NCBI GenBank assembly: GCA_938083195.1
Contig: CALKCK010000021.1
Location: 1 to 64,000 of the forward strand
Source of the DNA: an uncultured Pirellulaceae bacterium
GTDB lineage: Bacteria > Planctomycetota > Planctomycetia > Pirellulales > Pirellulaceae
Direction: 5' to 3'
Length of the DNA: 64,000 bases
In this document: piece after piece, positions 47,133 to 55,097 of the stretch
Numbering within the stretch: position 1 is the stretch's first letter
Layout: every line of letters starts with the position of its first letter
Notes under the pieces: generated by a model
Database searches by the model: none
What the model was told of the DNA's origin: nothing
The model's input: only the letters and a program-made list of their open reading frames with translations
Translations under genes and position numbers: made by a program

Positions 47133-48083
47133 TTATTTTTTCGATGCGGGCTTGTTTTTGCTACGGTCGGAAAGCGACCAAGCTTCGTACCAGTCTTGCC
47201 CGCCGCGTTTCATTTTGAAGTCGCTGGTTAGTCGCTGCTGCATGTCTGGCAAGTGCCCTGCTCCGTAGAAAATTGCGATGTTTCGTTTGCCTTTTGCAAT
47301 TTCCTCTTTAAGAACTTCCATGCATTTTGCATTTCGGTGATCGATGATGGTCGATCCATCTTTGCCTTGGAACATGATCATCCCCGACTCCATATCCTTG
47401 ATTTGTTTGGCGAAAGAACGCCGCATCCGCAACTCTTTGTTGTTTGAGAACATCCCCATTAGCAAGCCAAGATTGTCACCACCCTGCCCTGCTGACTGCA
47501 TGGCCATGCTCTGGCCGATTGCGCGTAATCCGTATTTTAGAACGCTTTCATCATTAGCAGCCATGCTTTCCGAGAATTCGGTTGGCGACATGTCGGCGTG
47601 GATAAAGTTGTTCTTGGTGTAATCGATGTGTTCGAGTTGGAATTCAAGCCCGAGAGCAGTTTGCATTCCGACCTGCATCGCAGCGATTGGATTAGTGGGA
47701 ATACCATCGCCCCGGCCACCCCCTTTGGGAATGACGGTTCCTTCGGGGGCAACTAACTCGTAAAGGAGCGATTCGTATTGCTCGAACCGTTGGTTGAGTT
47801 TTTCAAAGTATTCCTTTTCACCAATATGAACTGCACCGATCAAGTCCACCGTAATTCGATTTCCCTCGTCATCTTTTAGTTCGTAACGAGTGACTGAGGT
47901 TTCCAGTGCAACGTCTCTTCCACGTGAGTCCTTGCGAATACGCATGAAATGCTCAGAAGGGTTTTGAGTTGCCGGTTTTGCTTCTTCAGCTTCTGGAGAT
48001 TGGGCAAAAACTGGTTTTTCGCCGCTGAAGCCTGTCAGCAAGGCCAGCGAAAGAATGCCAAATAGAAATCTTGGGTTCAACAT
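47133..48083 (-). CDS. Exported TraB/GumN-family protein
   Basis: About 316 residues, with signal peptide FLFGILSLALLTGFSGEKPVFA. The conserved elements of the TraB/PrgY/GumN superfamily are seen: VDLIGAVHIGEKEYFEKLN near the start of the domain, YESLLYELVAPEG (with the Glu) and NIAIFYGAGHLPDMQQRL near the end. Members of this group are predicted metal-dependent peptidases or related enzymes; the function here is not known. The ATG at 48083 follows AAAGG at good spacing; a TTG three bases earlier is less likely. Monocistronic, with its own terminator. Confidence 0.85.
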   Translation of the reverse strand: MLNPRFLFGILSLALLTGFSGEKPVFAQSPEAEEAKPATQNPSEHFMRIRKDSRGRDVALETSVTRYELKDDEGNRITVDLIGAVHIGEKEYFEKLNQRFEQYESLLYELVAPEGTVIPKGGGRGDGIPTNPIAAMQVGMQTALGLEFQLEHIDYTKNNFIHADMSPTEFSESMAANDESVLKYGLRAIGQSMAMQSAGQGGDNLGLLMGMFSNNKELRMRRSFAKQIKDMESGMIMFQGKDGSTIIDHRNAKCMEVLKEEIAKGKRNIAIFYGAGHLPDMQQRLTSDFKMKRGGQDWYEAWSLSDRSKNKPASKK

Positions 48084-48283
48084 CAAAAAACCTTTGCGTT
48101 TCGTTAAACGGGTGCGAAGAGTACGTTCCGGTTTCCCAGAAGTGATGGTTCTGGGATTGGCGGACTCCTAGAGTATAGGAATCAAGCACAATTTGTTCAA
48201 ACGCGTTTCATGGTTGGCGGCGAAAAAGGTTCACTACCAAACGAACAGAGTGCTATATCAGACAAAACGTCCAAGCTCAAAAT

Positions 48284-49042
48284 TTAGGTGATTTCGATAG
48301 GCCGGTAAATGTTTATATCGCTGCCCTCGGTAACGAACACCGATGCTGGACGTTTAGCCAGGGGTTTGACGAACGGCTTGCCGAATAGTCTCTCGACGTC
48401 GCAAGTGAAATTGGCTTGAGCGGCATCCCATATTTGCCACGTTGGTCGAGTGACTTTGTATTCCAGGGTTTTCTTTCCAGACGCTAAGTACTGTGAGGCG
48501 TGATCAAGAATAAACCCGACCTTTGTATCTGGTCCCGTATTTTTGACTTGACTTCGCGCTTTAATTCTCAGATTGTTCCAGTGGTCATCGACCTTCCATT
48601 GGTATTGGACTTCCGGAATGGTGGCGCTACTTCCAAATCCCTTATTCTTGTGCTTCATTTTCATCTTGATGTAATCGCGATCGAAGCGAGAGTTGAGAAA
48701 CCAGGTCGCCGTTGGGCTTGAGACATAGTTTTTAATGAAGCAGATCCCTTTGCGATTAAAAGGATCGTCGGGGTGTCTGACGTAAAACCGGAGACTTAAC
48801 TCAACGAACCCTCGGGAGATTGGTAATCCTAAGATGCCAATTTTCCTCATGACCATGCAAGTCAGGCTTACATAGGTTTCGCCGCCATAGAAATCTAATT
48901 CCAAGCCTCTTGGTAGGTAGGGATCCAAGAGCGTCGGATTAATTTGAAAGTTAACTGCGACCAACTCGTTGTAGGCAGCCGTGGTTAATATTTTTTGCTC
49001 CACTAATTGGGCAGGAGCTTCAGGGGGGGAAGTGGTAGACAT
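48284..49042 (-). CDS. DUF2071 (YqjF-like) protein
   Basis: A 252-residue soluble protein of the DUF2071 family, which is distantly like acetoacetate decarboxylase in fold. The typical N-terminal part is present: YNELVAVNFQINPTLLDPYLPRGLELDFYGGETYVSLTCM, then VELSLRFYVRHP and GICFIKNYVSSPTATWFLN. The catalytic role of the family is not established. A second, different DUF2071 gene lies at the right edge of the window (63557). Clean ATG start at 49042; no near neighbour on the same strand suggests an operon. Confidence 0.85.
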   Translation of the reverse strand: MSTTSPPEAPAQLVEQKILTTAAYNELVAVNFQINPTLLDPYLPRGLELDFYGGETYVSLTCMVMRKIGILGLPISRGFVELSLRFYVRHPDDPFNRKGICFIKNYVSSPTATWFLNSRFDRDYIKMKMKHKNKGFGSSATIPEVQYQWKVDDHWNNLRIKARSQVKNTGPDTKVGFILDHASQYLASGKKTLEYKVTRPTWQIWDAAQANFTCDVERLFGKPFVKPLAKRPASVFVTEGSDINIYRPIEIT

Positions 49043-49873
49043 AGGCGATTTTCCGCCGCGTTAAATTTATAGTCGTTGACCGTTCTAGTGATCCGAAATA
49101 GCTCTCCGTTTTATTTATCTATCATCGCGTGGAAGAACTGGCATCGCTTCCGTTCTTTTTTCGAACGGGATTTCCGTCGAATAGAATCGAGAGCAGTTGC
49201 CGTTTTTAAATCCAGGTAGGCGAGTTTAATTTTTTTAAAAAAAGTATGCCGTTGAAGGGCGACGTCTTGTCTTCCCCAGTTTAAGCGAAACTCATCCAGA
49301 AATAAAATAAAAGCGATGAGATTCGCCTGTTATTGTTTCCACTATGCGACCAATTCCCTGGAGATTCTCCAACCCCAAAATATTTAGGGAGTAATTGGTT
49401 GTGGAATAATTGGCTTGGTGCCATATTTCTGCGGTTTCAGGGGCGGATTGTCGAAAATGCGAGTTATTAGAGTGAGAAAAGCCACCGCAAAAACTGAGTG
49501 AGTTATTGGGTTGCCATGCTCAAGCTGGTTTAGGCTGGATAAAAAAATTGACCGAACGGAGGCATCTCACAGAAAAACAAGTAAGAATCTCGCATTCCAG
49601 CCCCGAGCGATCTAACAATGACCGTTTGCTAAAAGGTCGAGAGTGAGTCTTCCAGCACGTAATTTGAATTGGGCCGTAGCAATTGGGCCGCAGCAATAGG
49701 CCTGTTAAATGATTGCAATGTGCAAGATGTTTCAGTTCCATGGCTTGGCTGGCGTTCTGGTCGATTATCAAAAAAAATGGTTGGTGATCGAATGTGAAAA
49801 CCGACGGGCTACTACTTGCTCCCTCGGGCGTTAAACTCAAATTTTCGAGTACTAGATTTAGGATGTGATTTTG
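49043..49873. other. Large gene-free spacer
   Basis: About 830 bp between divergent genes. The minus-strand open frame at 49520-49999 overlaps the HAD gene and has no family pattern. The spacer holds the 14-bp tandem duplication at 49667 and a small hairpin CCGTTC-N7-GAACGG at about 49158-49176. Nothing else is recognised. Confidence 0.45.
49667..49694. repeat. 14-bp tandem duplication
   Basis: AATTGGGCCGTAGC followed directly by AATTGGGCCGCAGC, then AAT. The core matches the duplication at 18665-18692 closely. Confidence 0.85.
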
Positions 49874-50548
49874 ATGCACACGATTTTGTTTGATATTGAT
49901 GGAACACTGTTGAGGTGTGGTGGTGCCGGGTTGGCTGCGATCGGTCAGGTGATGGGGGAGCTTTTTGGGGTGAAGCAGCTGGGGAAAGTGCCCGTTCACG
50001 GTCGCACTGATGAAGGAATATTAAATGATCTATTCGCGCAGTCCTCGCTTGTTTTTGATGACCACCGAGATGAATTCAATCAAAAATATTGGGCGAAATT
50101 ACCCGAGACTTTAGGTGAGAGTCCAAGCTATCTGTTGCCTGGAGTATCTGTCCTGTTGGAGCAATTGGCATTGAGGGAGGATGTCGCTATGGGGGTGTTA
50201 ACCGGTAACGCAGAGCGAGCTGCCGCAGTTAAGTTACGCCATTTTAATCTAGAGCACTTTTTCAAATTTGGCGGATTTGGGGATTTCCACTCGGATCGGA
50301 ACGATGTCGCAAGAATTGCTTTGGCATCGGCTCGAAGCTTTCTTGGTGACCGTTTTGACGCATCGAGATTGTGGGTCATTGGCGATACAGTAAACGACAT
50401 CGTATGCGCCCGCGCGATCAACGCTAAGGTCATTGCTGTGGAAACTGGCGGTGCTTCAATGTCGGAGTTGGAAGCGGCAGCGCCTGATTCAGTTTTGCCG
50501 TCTCTGAAGGATCATCACGAATTTTTTGAAACGCTCGGTCTCGTTTGA
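49874..50548 (+). CDS. HAD-superfamily phosphatase, phosphoglycolate-phosphatase-like
   Basis: A 224-residue haloacid dehalogenase-type hydrolase. Motif I is LFDIDGTLLRCGGAG with nucleophile Asp and second Asp; a small cap domain follows (GKVPVHGRTDEGILNDLF). Motif II is GVLTGN, and motif IV is VIGDTVNDIVCARAINAKVIAVETGG. The layout fits phosphoglycolate phosphatases and related enzymes, but the substrate is unproven. The ATG at 49874 follows AGGA at 49859-49863 and is preferred to the GTG at 49865. Single plus-strand gene. Confidence 0.9.
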   Translation: MHTILFDIDGTLLRCGGAGLAAIGQVMGELFGVKQLGKVPVHGRTDEGILNDLFAQSSLVFDDHRDEFNQKYWAKLPETLGESPSYLLPGVSVLLEQLALREDVAMGVLTGNAERAAAVKLRHFNLEHFFKFGGFGDFHSDRNDVARIALASARSFLGDRFDASRLWVIGDTVNDIVCARAINAKVIAVETGGASMSELEAAAPDSVLPSLKDHHEFFETLGLV

Positions 50549-50620
50549 TTCAGGCGTTCACAGCGATGAGGGCTGCACTGATTTTAGTGCATTCTCTTTA
50601 GTTCTCGCTGCAATCTGAGG

Positions 50621-51169
50621 CTACGCGTGTTGCGGTAGTTTTCGGGGGAATGGGATTCGCTCCCTAGGTGGCAATCGGCGGCCGGTATCCTCTACCCAGA
50701 TAAATCGCTCTTCTTTCGAGGCGTAGAAACGAAGCCAGGACTCTTCGTCTTCAACGATGTCGAGGCATTGCCATTTTAAAACTTTTCCAGAGAGAACAAC
50801 TTTCTTTTCCTGAGCTGGCAGAATATCGCGAGCAATCAGGCAATAAAGTTGTCGATCGGACAGGTGGTCGGTATGAACCAAGATGATGTTCTTTTCGAAC
50901 AGACGTCCAATGATCTGGTGCAATTGCTGGTTGATTTCAGTGTCAGAAAACAAATGATGGTCGGGCATTGCAAGTGCGGGCTCAAACCATTGCGAGATCG
51001 GAAGCACTGGAGCCTTTTCCCAGGCCAGCAGGGAGGTTAGGAATTCGTTCTCATTGCTGACAGACATCTTGTCGAGATCAACCAGATAAACTGACTCATC
51101 GAGAAACGGTTCCATCTCGTCACGCAACCGCGCGTTCTGCATCAAGAGATCAATTTCGGACATTGTCAT
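50621..51169 (-). CDS. Conserved-looking protein of unknown function
   Basis: A 182-residue soluble, acidic protein with no signal peptide or membrane helix. The N-terminal half has YLVDLDKMSVSNENEFLTSLLAWEKAPVLPI, a small acidic helical part, and WFEPALAMPDHHLFSDTEINQQLHQII. The C-terminal half is beta-rich and ends ERFIWVEDTGRRLPPRERIPFPRKLPQ. The pattern is that of a real, well-folded protein, and the frame lies in a stretch with no better alternative. I do not recognise the family. ATG 51169 and ATG 51163 are both possible starts. Confidence 0.65.
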   Translation of the reverse strand: MTMSEIDLLMQNARLRDEMEPFLDESVYLVDLDKMSVSNENEFLTSLLAWEKAPVLPISQWFEPALAMPDHHLFSDTEINQQLHQIIGRLFEKNIILVHTDHLSDRQLYCLIARDILPAQEKKVVLSGKVLKWQCLDIVEDEESWLRFYASKEERFIWVEDTGRRLPPRERIPFPRKLPQHA

Positions 51170-51650
51170 GGTTACTTTTTTAAACTAAGCCGTTTGCATT
51201 GTGGTCAGCGAGCCGCAGCAGTGAATGTCGCGGTGTGATCTTGCAGGAGCGGTTCGTGGCGTGTCTTCGCCCTCGATGATTCACCCTCGATGATTCGCCC
51301 TCGAAGATTCGCCCTCTGCTCGATGGGATCAATCTAGCAATCGAAGCTGTTGATTCAATCATCAACTTAACCGAATGTCAAAAAAATAGCCGGAGATTTT
51401 ATTTCAAAAATGCATGATCCGCATTGGCCGCATTGTTTAACAATTACGACCGTTGGAACCGAGTTGGAGGTTCCAAAAATGACAGCATGACATCATCTTT
51501 TCTGGGATGTCTTTGGGTTTCGTGTCGCCGGGGGAGTTTGAAAGCGACGTGACATTGAGAAACCGGTTTCAAAAGAAGCCAGGAGCCAATTAGTTTCGAC
51601 TGAATTCGGTTTGAGACACTCCAAAGCCAATCCTAATCTACTTACAAAAC
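51170..51650. other. Spacer with a 14-bp tandem repeat
   Basis: About 480 bp between two minus-strand genes, with no open frame of note. It holds the 3.5-copy repeat at 51268-51316. It probably carries the promoter of the 50621 gene; nothing else is recognised. Confidence 0.45.
51268..51316. repeat. 14-bp tandem repeat, 3.5 copies
   Basis: The unit CGCCCTCGATGATT is repeated at 51268, 51282 and 51296, with small changes (CACCC in copy two, GAAGATT in copy three), then a partial copy CGCCCTC. Confidence 0.92.
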
Positions 51651-52220
51651 CTAGGTTTTTGGGAAGCCCAGCGTCAATTGAGCGTCTTCTTCTTCTGCCG
51701 AAGGATTCAATTCTTTGTAAAGCAAGCTAGGTTGAATGTCTGTATTATTTTGGTACTTATTGCTTTTGTACTCTTTAATCGCCCCATCAATTTGATGATA
51801 GAAGATTTGGCAAATCGCGACGCCGGGATAGATTTTGACCGGTTGGACCGCGAACATCTCGAGCGTCCAGAAGCCTTTAAAGCCGACGTCGCCAAAACCG
51901 GCGGTTACATGCACAAACAGTCCGAGTCGGCCAATGGATGACCGGCCCTCGATCATTGGAACCAAGTTGTGAGTCTCGGTTCGCTCAACCGTACGTCCGA
52001 GGTAGAGGCGGTTAGGCTCAAGCACCAATCCCGACTCAGGGATGACCATTCTTCGGACGCGATTGCTCTTTCGCATGTCTAGGACGACTTCTTCGTAGGT
52101 CACGACATCGTGATGGAGCGTAAGATTGTAGCTGTTGGGGTTAATGTTGTCGGGGTTGTATGGATCAAGCTCAATGTTCGTGCCAAGGTTTCTTCTAATT
52201 TCTTCGCCGGAAAGAATCAT
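51651..52220 (-). CDS. dcd: dCTP deaminase
   Basis: Converts dCTP to dUTP (or dUMP in bifunctional members), feeding dTTP synthesis. The 189-residue protein has SGEEIRRNLGTNIELDP at the N-terminus, INPNSYNLTLH, and the diagnostic active-site block GRSSIGRLGLFVHVTAGFGD then FKGFWTLEMF, with the catalytic Glu. IYPGVAICQIFYHQ follows. At this length it could be the plain or the bifunctional form; I cannot separate them by eye. Single gene with a clean ATG at 52220. Confidence 0.95.
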   Translation of the reverse strand: MILSGEEIRRNLGTNIELDPYNPDNINPNSYNLTLHHDVVTYEEVVLDMRKSNRVRRMVIPESGLVLEPNRLYLGRTVERTETHNLVPMIEGRSSIGRLGLFVHVTAGFGDVGFKGFWTLEMFAVQPVKIYPGVAICQIFYHQIDGAIKEYKSNKYQNNTDIQPSLLYKELNPSAEEEDAQLTLGFPKT

Positions 52221-52622
52221 GGTTTTCGCTTTCGTGGCAGGAGATATCCATTGCGACCCGAAGCATTCCTTGTTGAGAGCGTTTCGAATCGGTTAGCCGT
52301 CATGGCAGAACGTTTTGGATTGTGTTTGCCCATACAATTAATGTCAAGTATCCAAAGCGGAAACATTAGTTTGATTTCGTTAACCGAACCGACAAAGTTT
52401 CATTGGCGTAGTAATTCGTGAGCCCTAAATAGGTTAAGGAAGTTTTCAAAGCCACTAGCTAAAAACGAAAAAATTGGACGAATCGTGTTTAAAGGGAATT
52501 GGTTTCCACGCGAGATTGCATTTTTCCGTCTTAGGGCTTACTCTTGGTTACTAAGAATGCCGAATAACGGGAATTATTCACGGAAGTTTTACGCGGACAA
52601 AAATTAGATTTCAGGATCAACA
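52221..52622. other. Divergent promoter region, nothing recognised
   Basis: About 400 bp between dcd (minus) and the Bax-inhibitor-1 gene (plus). No gene-like frame, repeat or clear terminator. It presumably holds both promoters. Confidence 0.4.
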
Positions 52623-53348
52623 ATGAGCCAAAATCCCTTTCAATCTTCAGAATACGGTTTCCCAACGACCTCTGCCCAGATGGCGGAGGCGGACGTAAGG
52701 GCGACATTTATTCGGCGAACTTACATTCACTTGTTAGGGGCGATTCTCGTCTGCATCGCGATTGATGCGGTACTCTTAAACGTCTTTTATGAGCAAATCG
52801 GTGGGTTGCTGCAGGGGTTGGGCCAGATGACGTGGCTCTTTGTTCTCGGTGGCTTCATGTTGGTCAGTGTTGTGGCTGACCGCTGGGCTCGCTCGGATAC
52901 CTCACTGGCAATGCAATACGCTGGGTTGGGACTGTATGTGGTCGCCGAGGCATTGATTCTTGTGCCGTTGCTGTACATTGCTGGTCAAATCGCACCAGGG
53001 GCGATTGAGTCGGCGGGGATTGTCACCACGTTTGTCTTTGGTGGTTTGACCGCGACCGTTCTTGTAACGAAAGCTGACTTTTCGTTTCTCCGATGGGGGA
53101 TCGCTGCCGGTAGTGTTGTCGCGTTGGGTTTAATCGTCGCATCGGTCTTTATGGGTGGCTTAAGCCTTGGGCTTTGGTTCTCTGGATTAATGGTCTTGCT
53201 TGCCTGTGCATCGATTCTTTACAGCACTTCCAATGTTCTCAAGCACTATCGTACCGACCAGTATGTTGCTGCGTCGTTGACTTTGTTTGCATCTGTAGCG
53301 TTACTCTTTTGGTACGTCCTTCAGATTTTCATCTCGTTACGCGATTAA
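52623..53348 (+). CDS. Bax inhibitor-1/YccA-family membrane protein
   Basis: A 241-residue protein with seven membrane segments. After an NPF-type N-terminus (MSQNPFQSSEYGFP) come FIRRTYIHLLGAILVCIAIDAVLL and WLFVLGGFMLVSVVADRWA, then ALILVPLLYIAG, IVTTFVFGGLTATVLVT (the characteristic core of the family), WGIAAGSVVALGLIVASVFMG and a C-terminal helix. Family members act as calcium leak channels or affect membrane protein quality control (known for YetJ and YccA). The role here is not known. A Lon-domain gene follows 43 bp later on the same strand. Confidence 0.92.
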   Translation: MSQNPFQSSEYGFPTTSAQMAEADVRATFIRRTYIHLLGAILVCIAIDAVLLNVFYEQIGGLLQGLGQMTWLFVLGGFMLVSVVADRWARSDTSLAMQYAGLGLYVVAEALILVPLLYIAGQIAPGAIESAGIVTTFVFGGLTATVLVTKADFSFLRWGIAAGSVVALGLIVASVFMGGLSLGLWFSGLMVLLACASILYSTSNVLKHYRTDQYVAASLTLFASVALLFWYVLQIFISLRD

Positions 53349-53391
53349 TCCGCCTTTGGATTTCGCAAGGAAAAACTGTTTGCCTTAGGTC

Positions 53392-54099
53392 ATGGGTTCT
53401 CCAATAAAATCCGAACATTCTCTGCCAGAAGATTTTGGCAACGTCGTCCGTTTGTTTCCACTGCCTAACGTTGTGCTGTTTCCCGGCATCGTTCAGGCGC
53501 TGCAACTTTTTGAGCCTCGTTACAAGTCACTGGCTGAAGATGCAATTGAATCCGATCAATTGATCACCATGGGATTGATTGATTCCCAATGGAAAACTGA
53601 GCAAAGTGACGTACCATCGATTGCGAAGACTGTCTGCATTGGTAGGGTTTTATCGCACACGAAGCTCGAGGATGGCAGATACAATATTTTTCTGGTTGGG
53701 GTGAGTCGAGCGGAGGTCGTTTCTGAGTTAGTTACAGAAACTCCTTACCGCATGGCGGAAGTCCGTTTGATCGAAGAGCAACTTATTGAAGATCATGAGT
53801 TGTCGGTTCTCAGAACCGAGGTCTGTGCGAAATTTCGAAAGCTTGCGAGCTATCGCACTGGATGGCATCAGGATGCACTCGACCAATTTCTTGGAGAGGA
53901 TTTGCCATTAGGCCAACTGATTGACATGGTTTGCTATTCTTGCGGAGCTGGTATCCCTGAACAACAACTGGTACTCGAAACTGTGGATTTGGCTGAGCGT
54001 GGTAACGTTGTCCTCGAAATTTTAAACGGGCAAATCAGAGCGTCGGAAAGCGAGCAGAGTTCGACGCAGGATTTCCCCCCCAGTTTCAGTCTGAATTGA
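53392..54099 (+). CDS. Lon-type substrate-binding (LON) domain protein
   Basis: A 235-residue protein made of the Lon N-terminal domain only: VVRLFPLPNVVLFPGIVQALQLFEPRYKSLAED, then VCIGRVLSHTKLEDGRYNIFLVGVSRAEV. The following helices complete the domain. There is no ATPase or protease part. Such stand-alone LON proteins are common, and their job is not clear. The ATG at 53392 has AGG close before it. It lies 43 bp after the Bax-inhibitor-1 gene and 58 bp before the SelW-like gene, so all three could share a transcript. Confidence 0.92.
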   Translation: MGSPIKSEHSLPEDFGNVVRLFPLPNVVLFPGIVQALQLFEPRYKSLAEDAIESDQLITMGLIDSQWKTEQSDVPSIAKTVCIGRVLSHTKLEDGRYNIFLVGVSRAEVVSELVTETPYRMAEVRLIEEQLIEDHELSVLRTEVCAKFRKLASYRTGWHQDALDQFLGEDLPLGQLIDMVCYSCGAGIPEQQLVLETVDLAERGNVVLEILNGQIRASESEQSSTQDFPPSFSLN

Positions 54100-54157
54100 T
54101 GTGGCCAAGTGGATCGTTTGGGCGATCGAGAAGCTTTGATTGGTTTTAGGAATTTTG

Positions 54158-54388
54158 ATGGGTGCAAATATGGTTGTCTCAATTGAGTATTGCGAGTCCT
54201 GAAATTATCTTCCTCAGGCTACCAGTTTGGCATCAGTTATTAACTCAGCTTTCAATGTTAAGGTTCAATTGCTCCCTTCGAGCGGTGGTTGTTTTGAAGT
54301 CGTTGCAGATGGCGAACTAGTTTTCTCTAAGAACCGTTTAGGGCGATTTCCCACCGACGAGGAAGTCTTGCTTGCGCTCAATCGCTAG
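54158..54388 (+). CDS. SelW/Rdx-family thioredoxin-like protein with in-frame TGA (probable selenoprotein)
   Basis: A 76-codon gene readable only if TGA 54200-54202 is decoded. Start ATG 54158 follows AGGA (54148-54151) at good spacing. Before the TGA it reads MVVSIEYCES, and after it NYLPQATSLASVINSAF, GGCFEVVADGELVFSKNRLGRFP and DEEVLLALNR, then TAG. This is the whole Rdx/SelW fold in order: strand plus CxxC loop, helix, then the FEV-x-DGEL-x-SK-x-GRFP strands. The TGA sits at the second position of the CxxC/CxxU motif (C-E-S-U), where SelW has selenocysteine and other Rdx proteins have Cys. It would be a small redox protein. Alternatively it is a Cys gene broken by one nonsense change. No canonical SECIS was found by eye. 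Confidence 0.75.
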
Positions 54389-54489
54389 TGTCCTGGCGGT
54401 CTAGATTTTCTAACCGTGCGTTTCTGGCGTGCAAGATTTTCATTGTGCTGCTCCCTTTTTGTTCAGAACCATTGGTGTCAAGGGAATTC

Positions 54490-55059
54490 ATGGATAACTC
54501 GAACCCATCCGTCGTTTTTGAGACTCAGCGTCTTTGGATGGGGCACTGGTATTCTGGGTTGGCAGCGTCGGCGTTAGAAATCTATGGGGATCCTGAGGTT
54601 ACCCAGTGGATTGGCGGGCAAACAGAAACTTGCATCGCAGGGATGGAGGGCCGCATTGCGGGATTGGTGCAGAGAAATAAGAAATTGCCAGATTGTTGGG
54701 GGAGTTGGCCCGCGTTTTTAAAACAGACAAACCAGCTAGTTGGTGCCATGTTAATGAAGCCACTTCCCGATGAGCGTGGGGATTTCACAAAAGAAATCGA
54801 GGTTGGCTGGCATCTTGCGCAGGCGTATTGGGGGCAGGGATATGCCACGGAAGGTGGCCGGAAGATGGTTGAGTTGGGGTTCGCCCAACAAAATCTGCAG
54901 CAAATTTATGCCGTTACCGGGCCGAATAACCATAAGTCGCAGGAAGTTGCCCTGCGGCTGGGGATGAAGCATCAAGGGCTAACGGACAAGTACTATGGTC
55001 AAACCGTGGACTTGTTTAAAATCACAAGCGATGAGTGGTCGGCGATAAGAGTTGAGTGA
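54490..55059 (+). CDS. GNAT-family N-acetyltransferase (RimJ/RimL type)
   Basis: About 189 residues. VFETQRLWMGHWYSGLAASALEIYGDPEVTQWIGG at the N-terminus is typical of RimJ/RimL-type acetyltransferases. GWHLAQAYWGQGYATEGGRKMVELGF holds the acetyl-CoA binding loop (QxxGxG/A form), and IYAVTGPNNHKSQEVALRLGMKHQG is the last conserved segment. It transfers acetyl from acetyl-CoA to an unknown amine. The frame is open from a GTG at 54388, but the ATG at 54490 has AAGGG at good spacing and matches the family start. It begins 101 bp after the SelW-like gene. Confidence 0.92.
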   Translation: MDNSNPSVVFETQRLWMGHWYSGLAASALEIYGDPEVTQWIGGQTETCIAGMEGRIAGLVQRNKKLPDCWGSWPAFLKQTNQLVGAMLMKPLPDERGDFTKEIEVGWHLAQAYWGQGYATEGGRKMVELGFAQQNLQQIYAVTGPNNHKSQEVALRLGMKHQGLTDKYYGQTVDLFKITSDEWSAIRVE

Positions 55060-55097
55060 AGAAATCTGTTTTGAATTTTTATACATGCGAGGATTAA

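Noticed and set aside
49520-49999. 159-codon minus-strand open frame
   Set aside because: It overlaps the start of a clear HAD phosphatase gene and has no recognisable protein pattern.
54158-54388. Treating the SelW-like gene as a plain pseudogene
   Set aside because: The only defect is one TGA, exactly at the known selenocysteine position, and the rest of the gene, start site and stop are intact; kept as a probable selenoprotein with the alternative stated.
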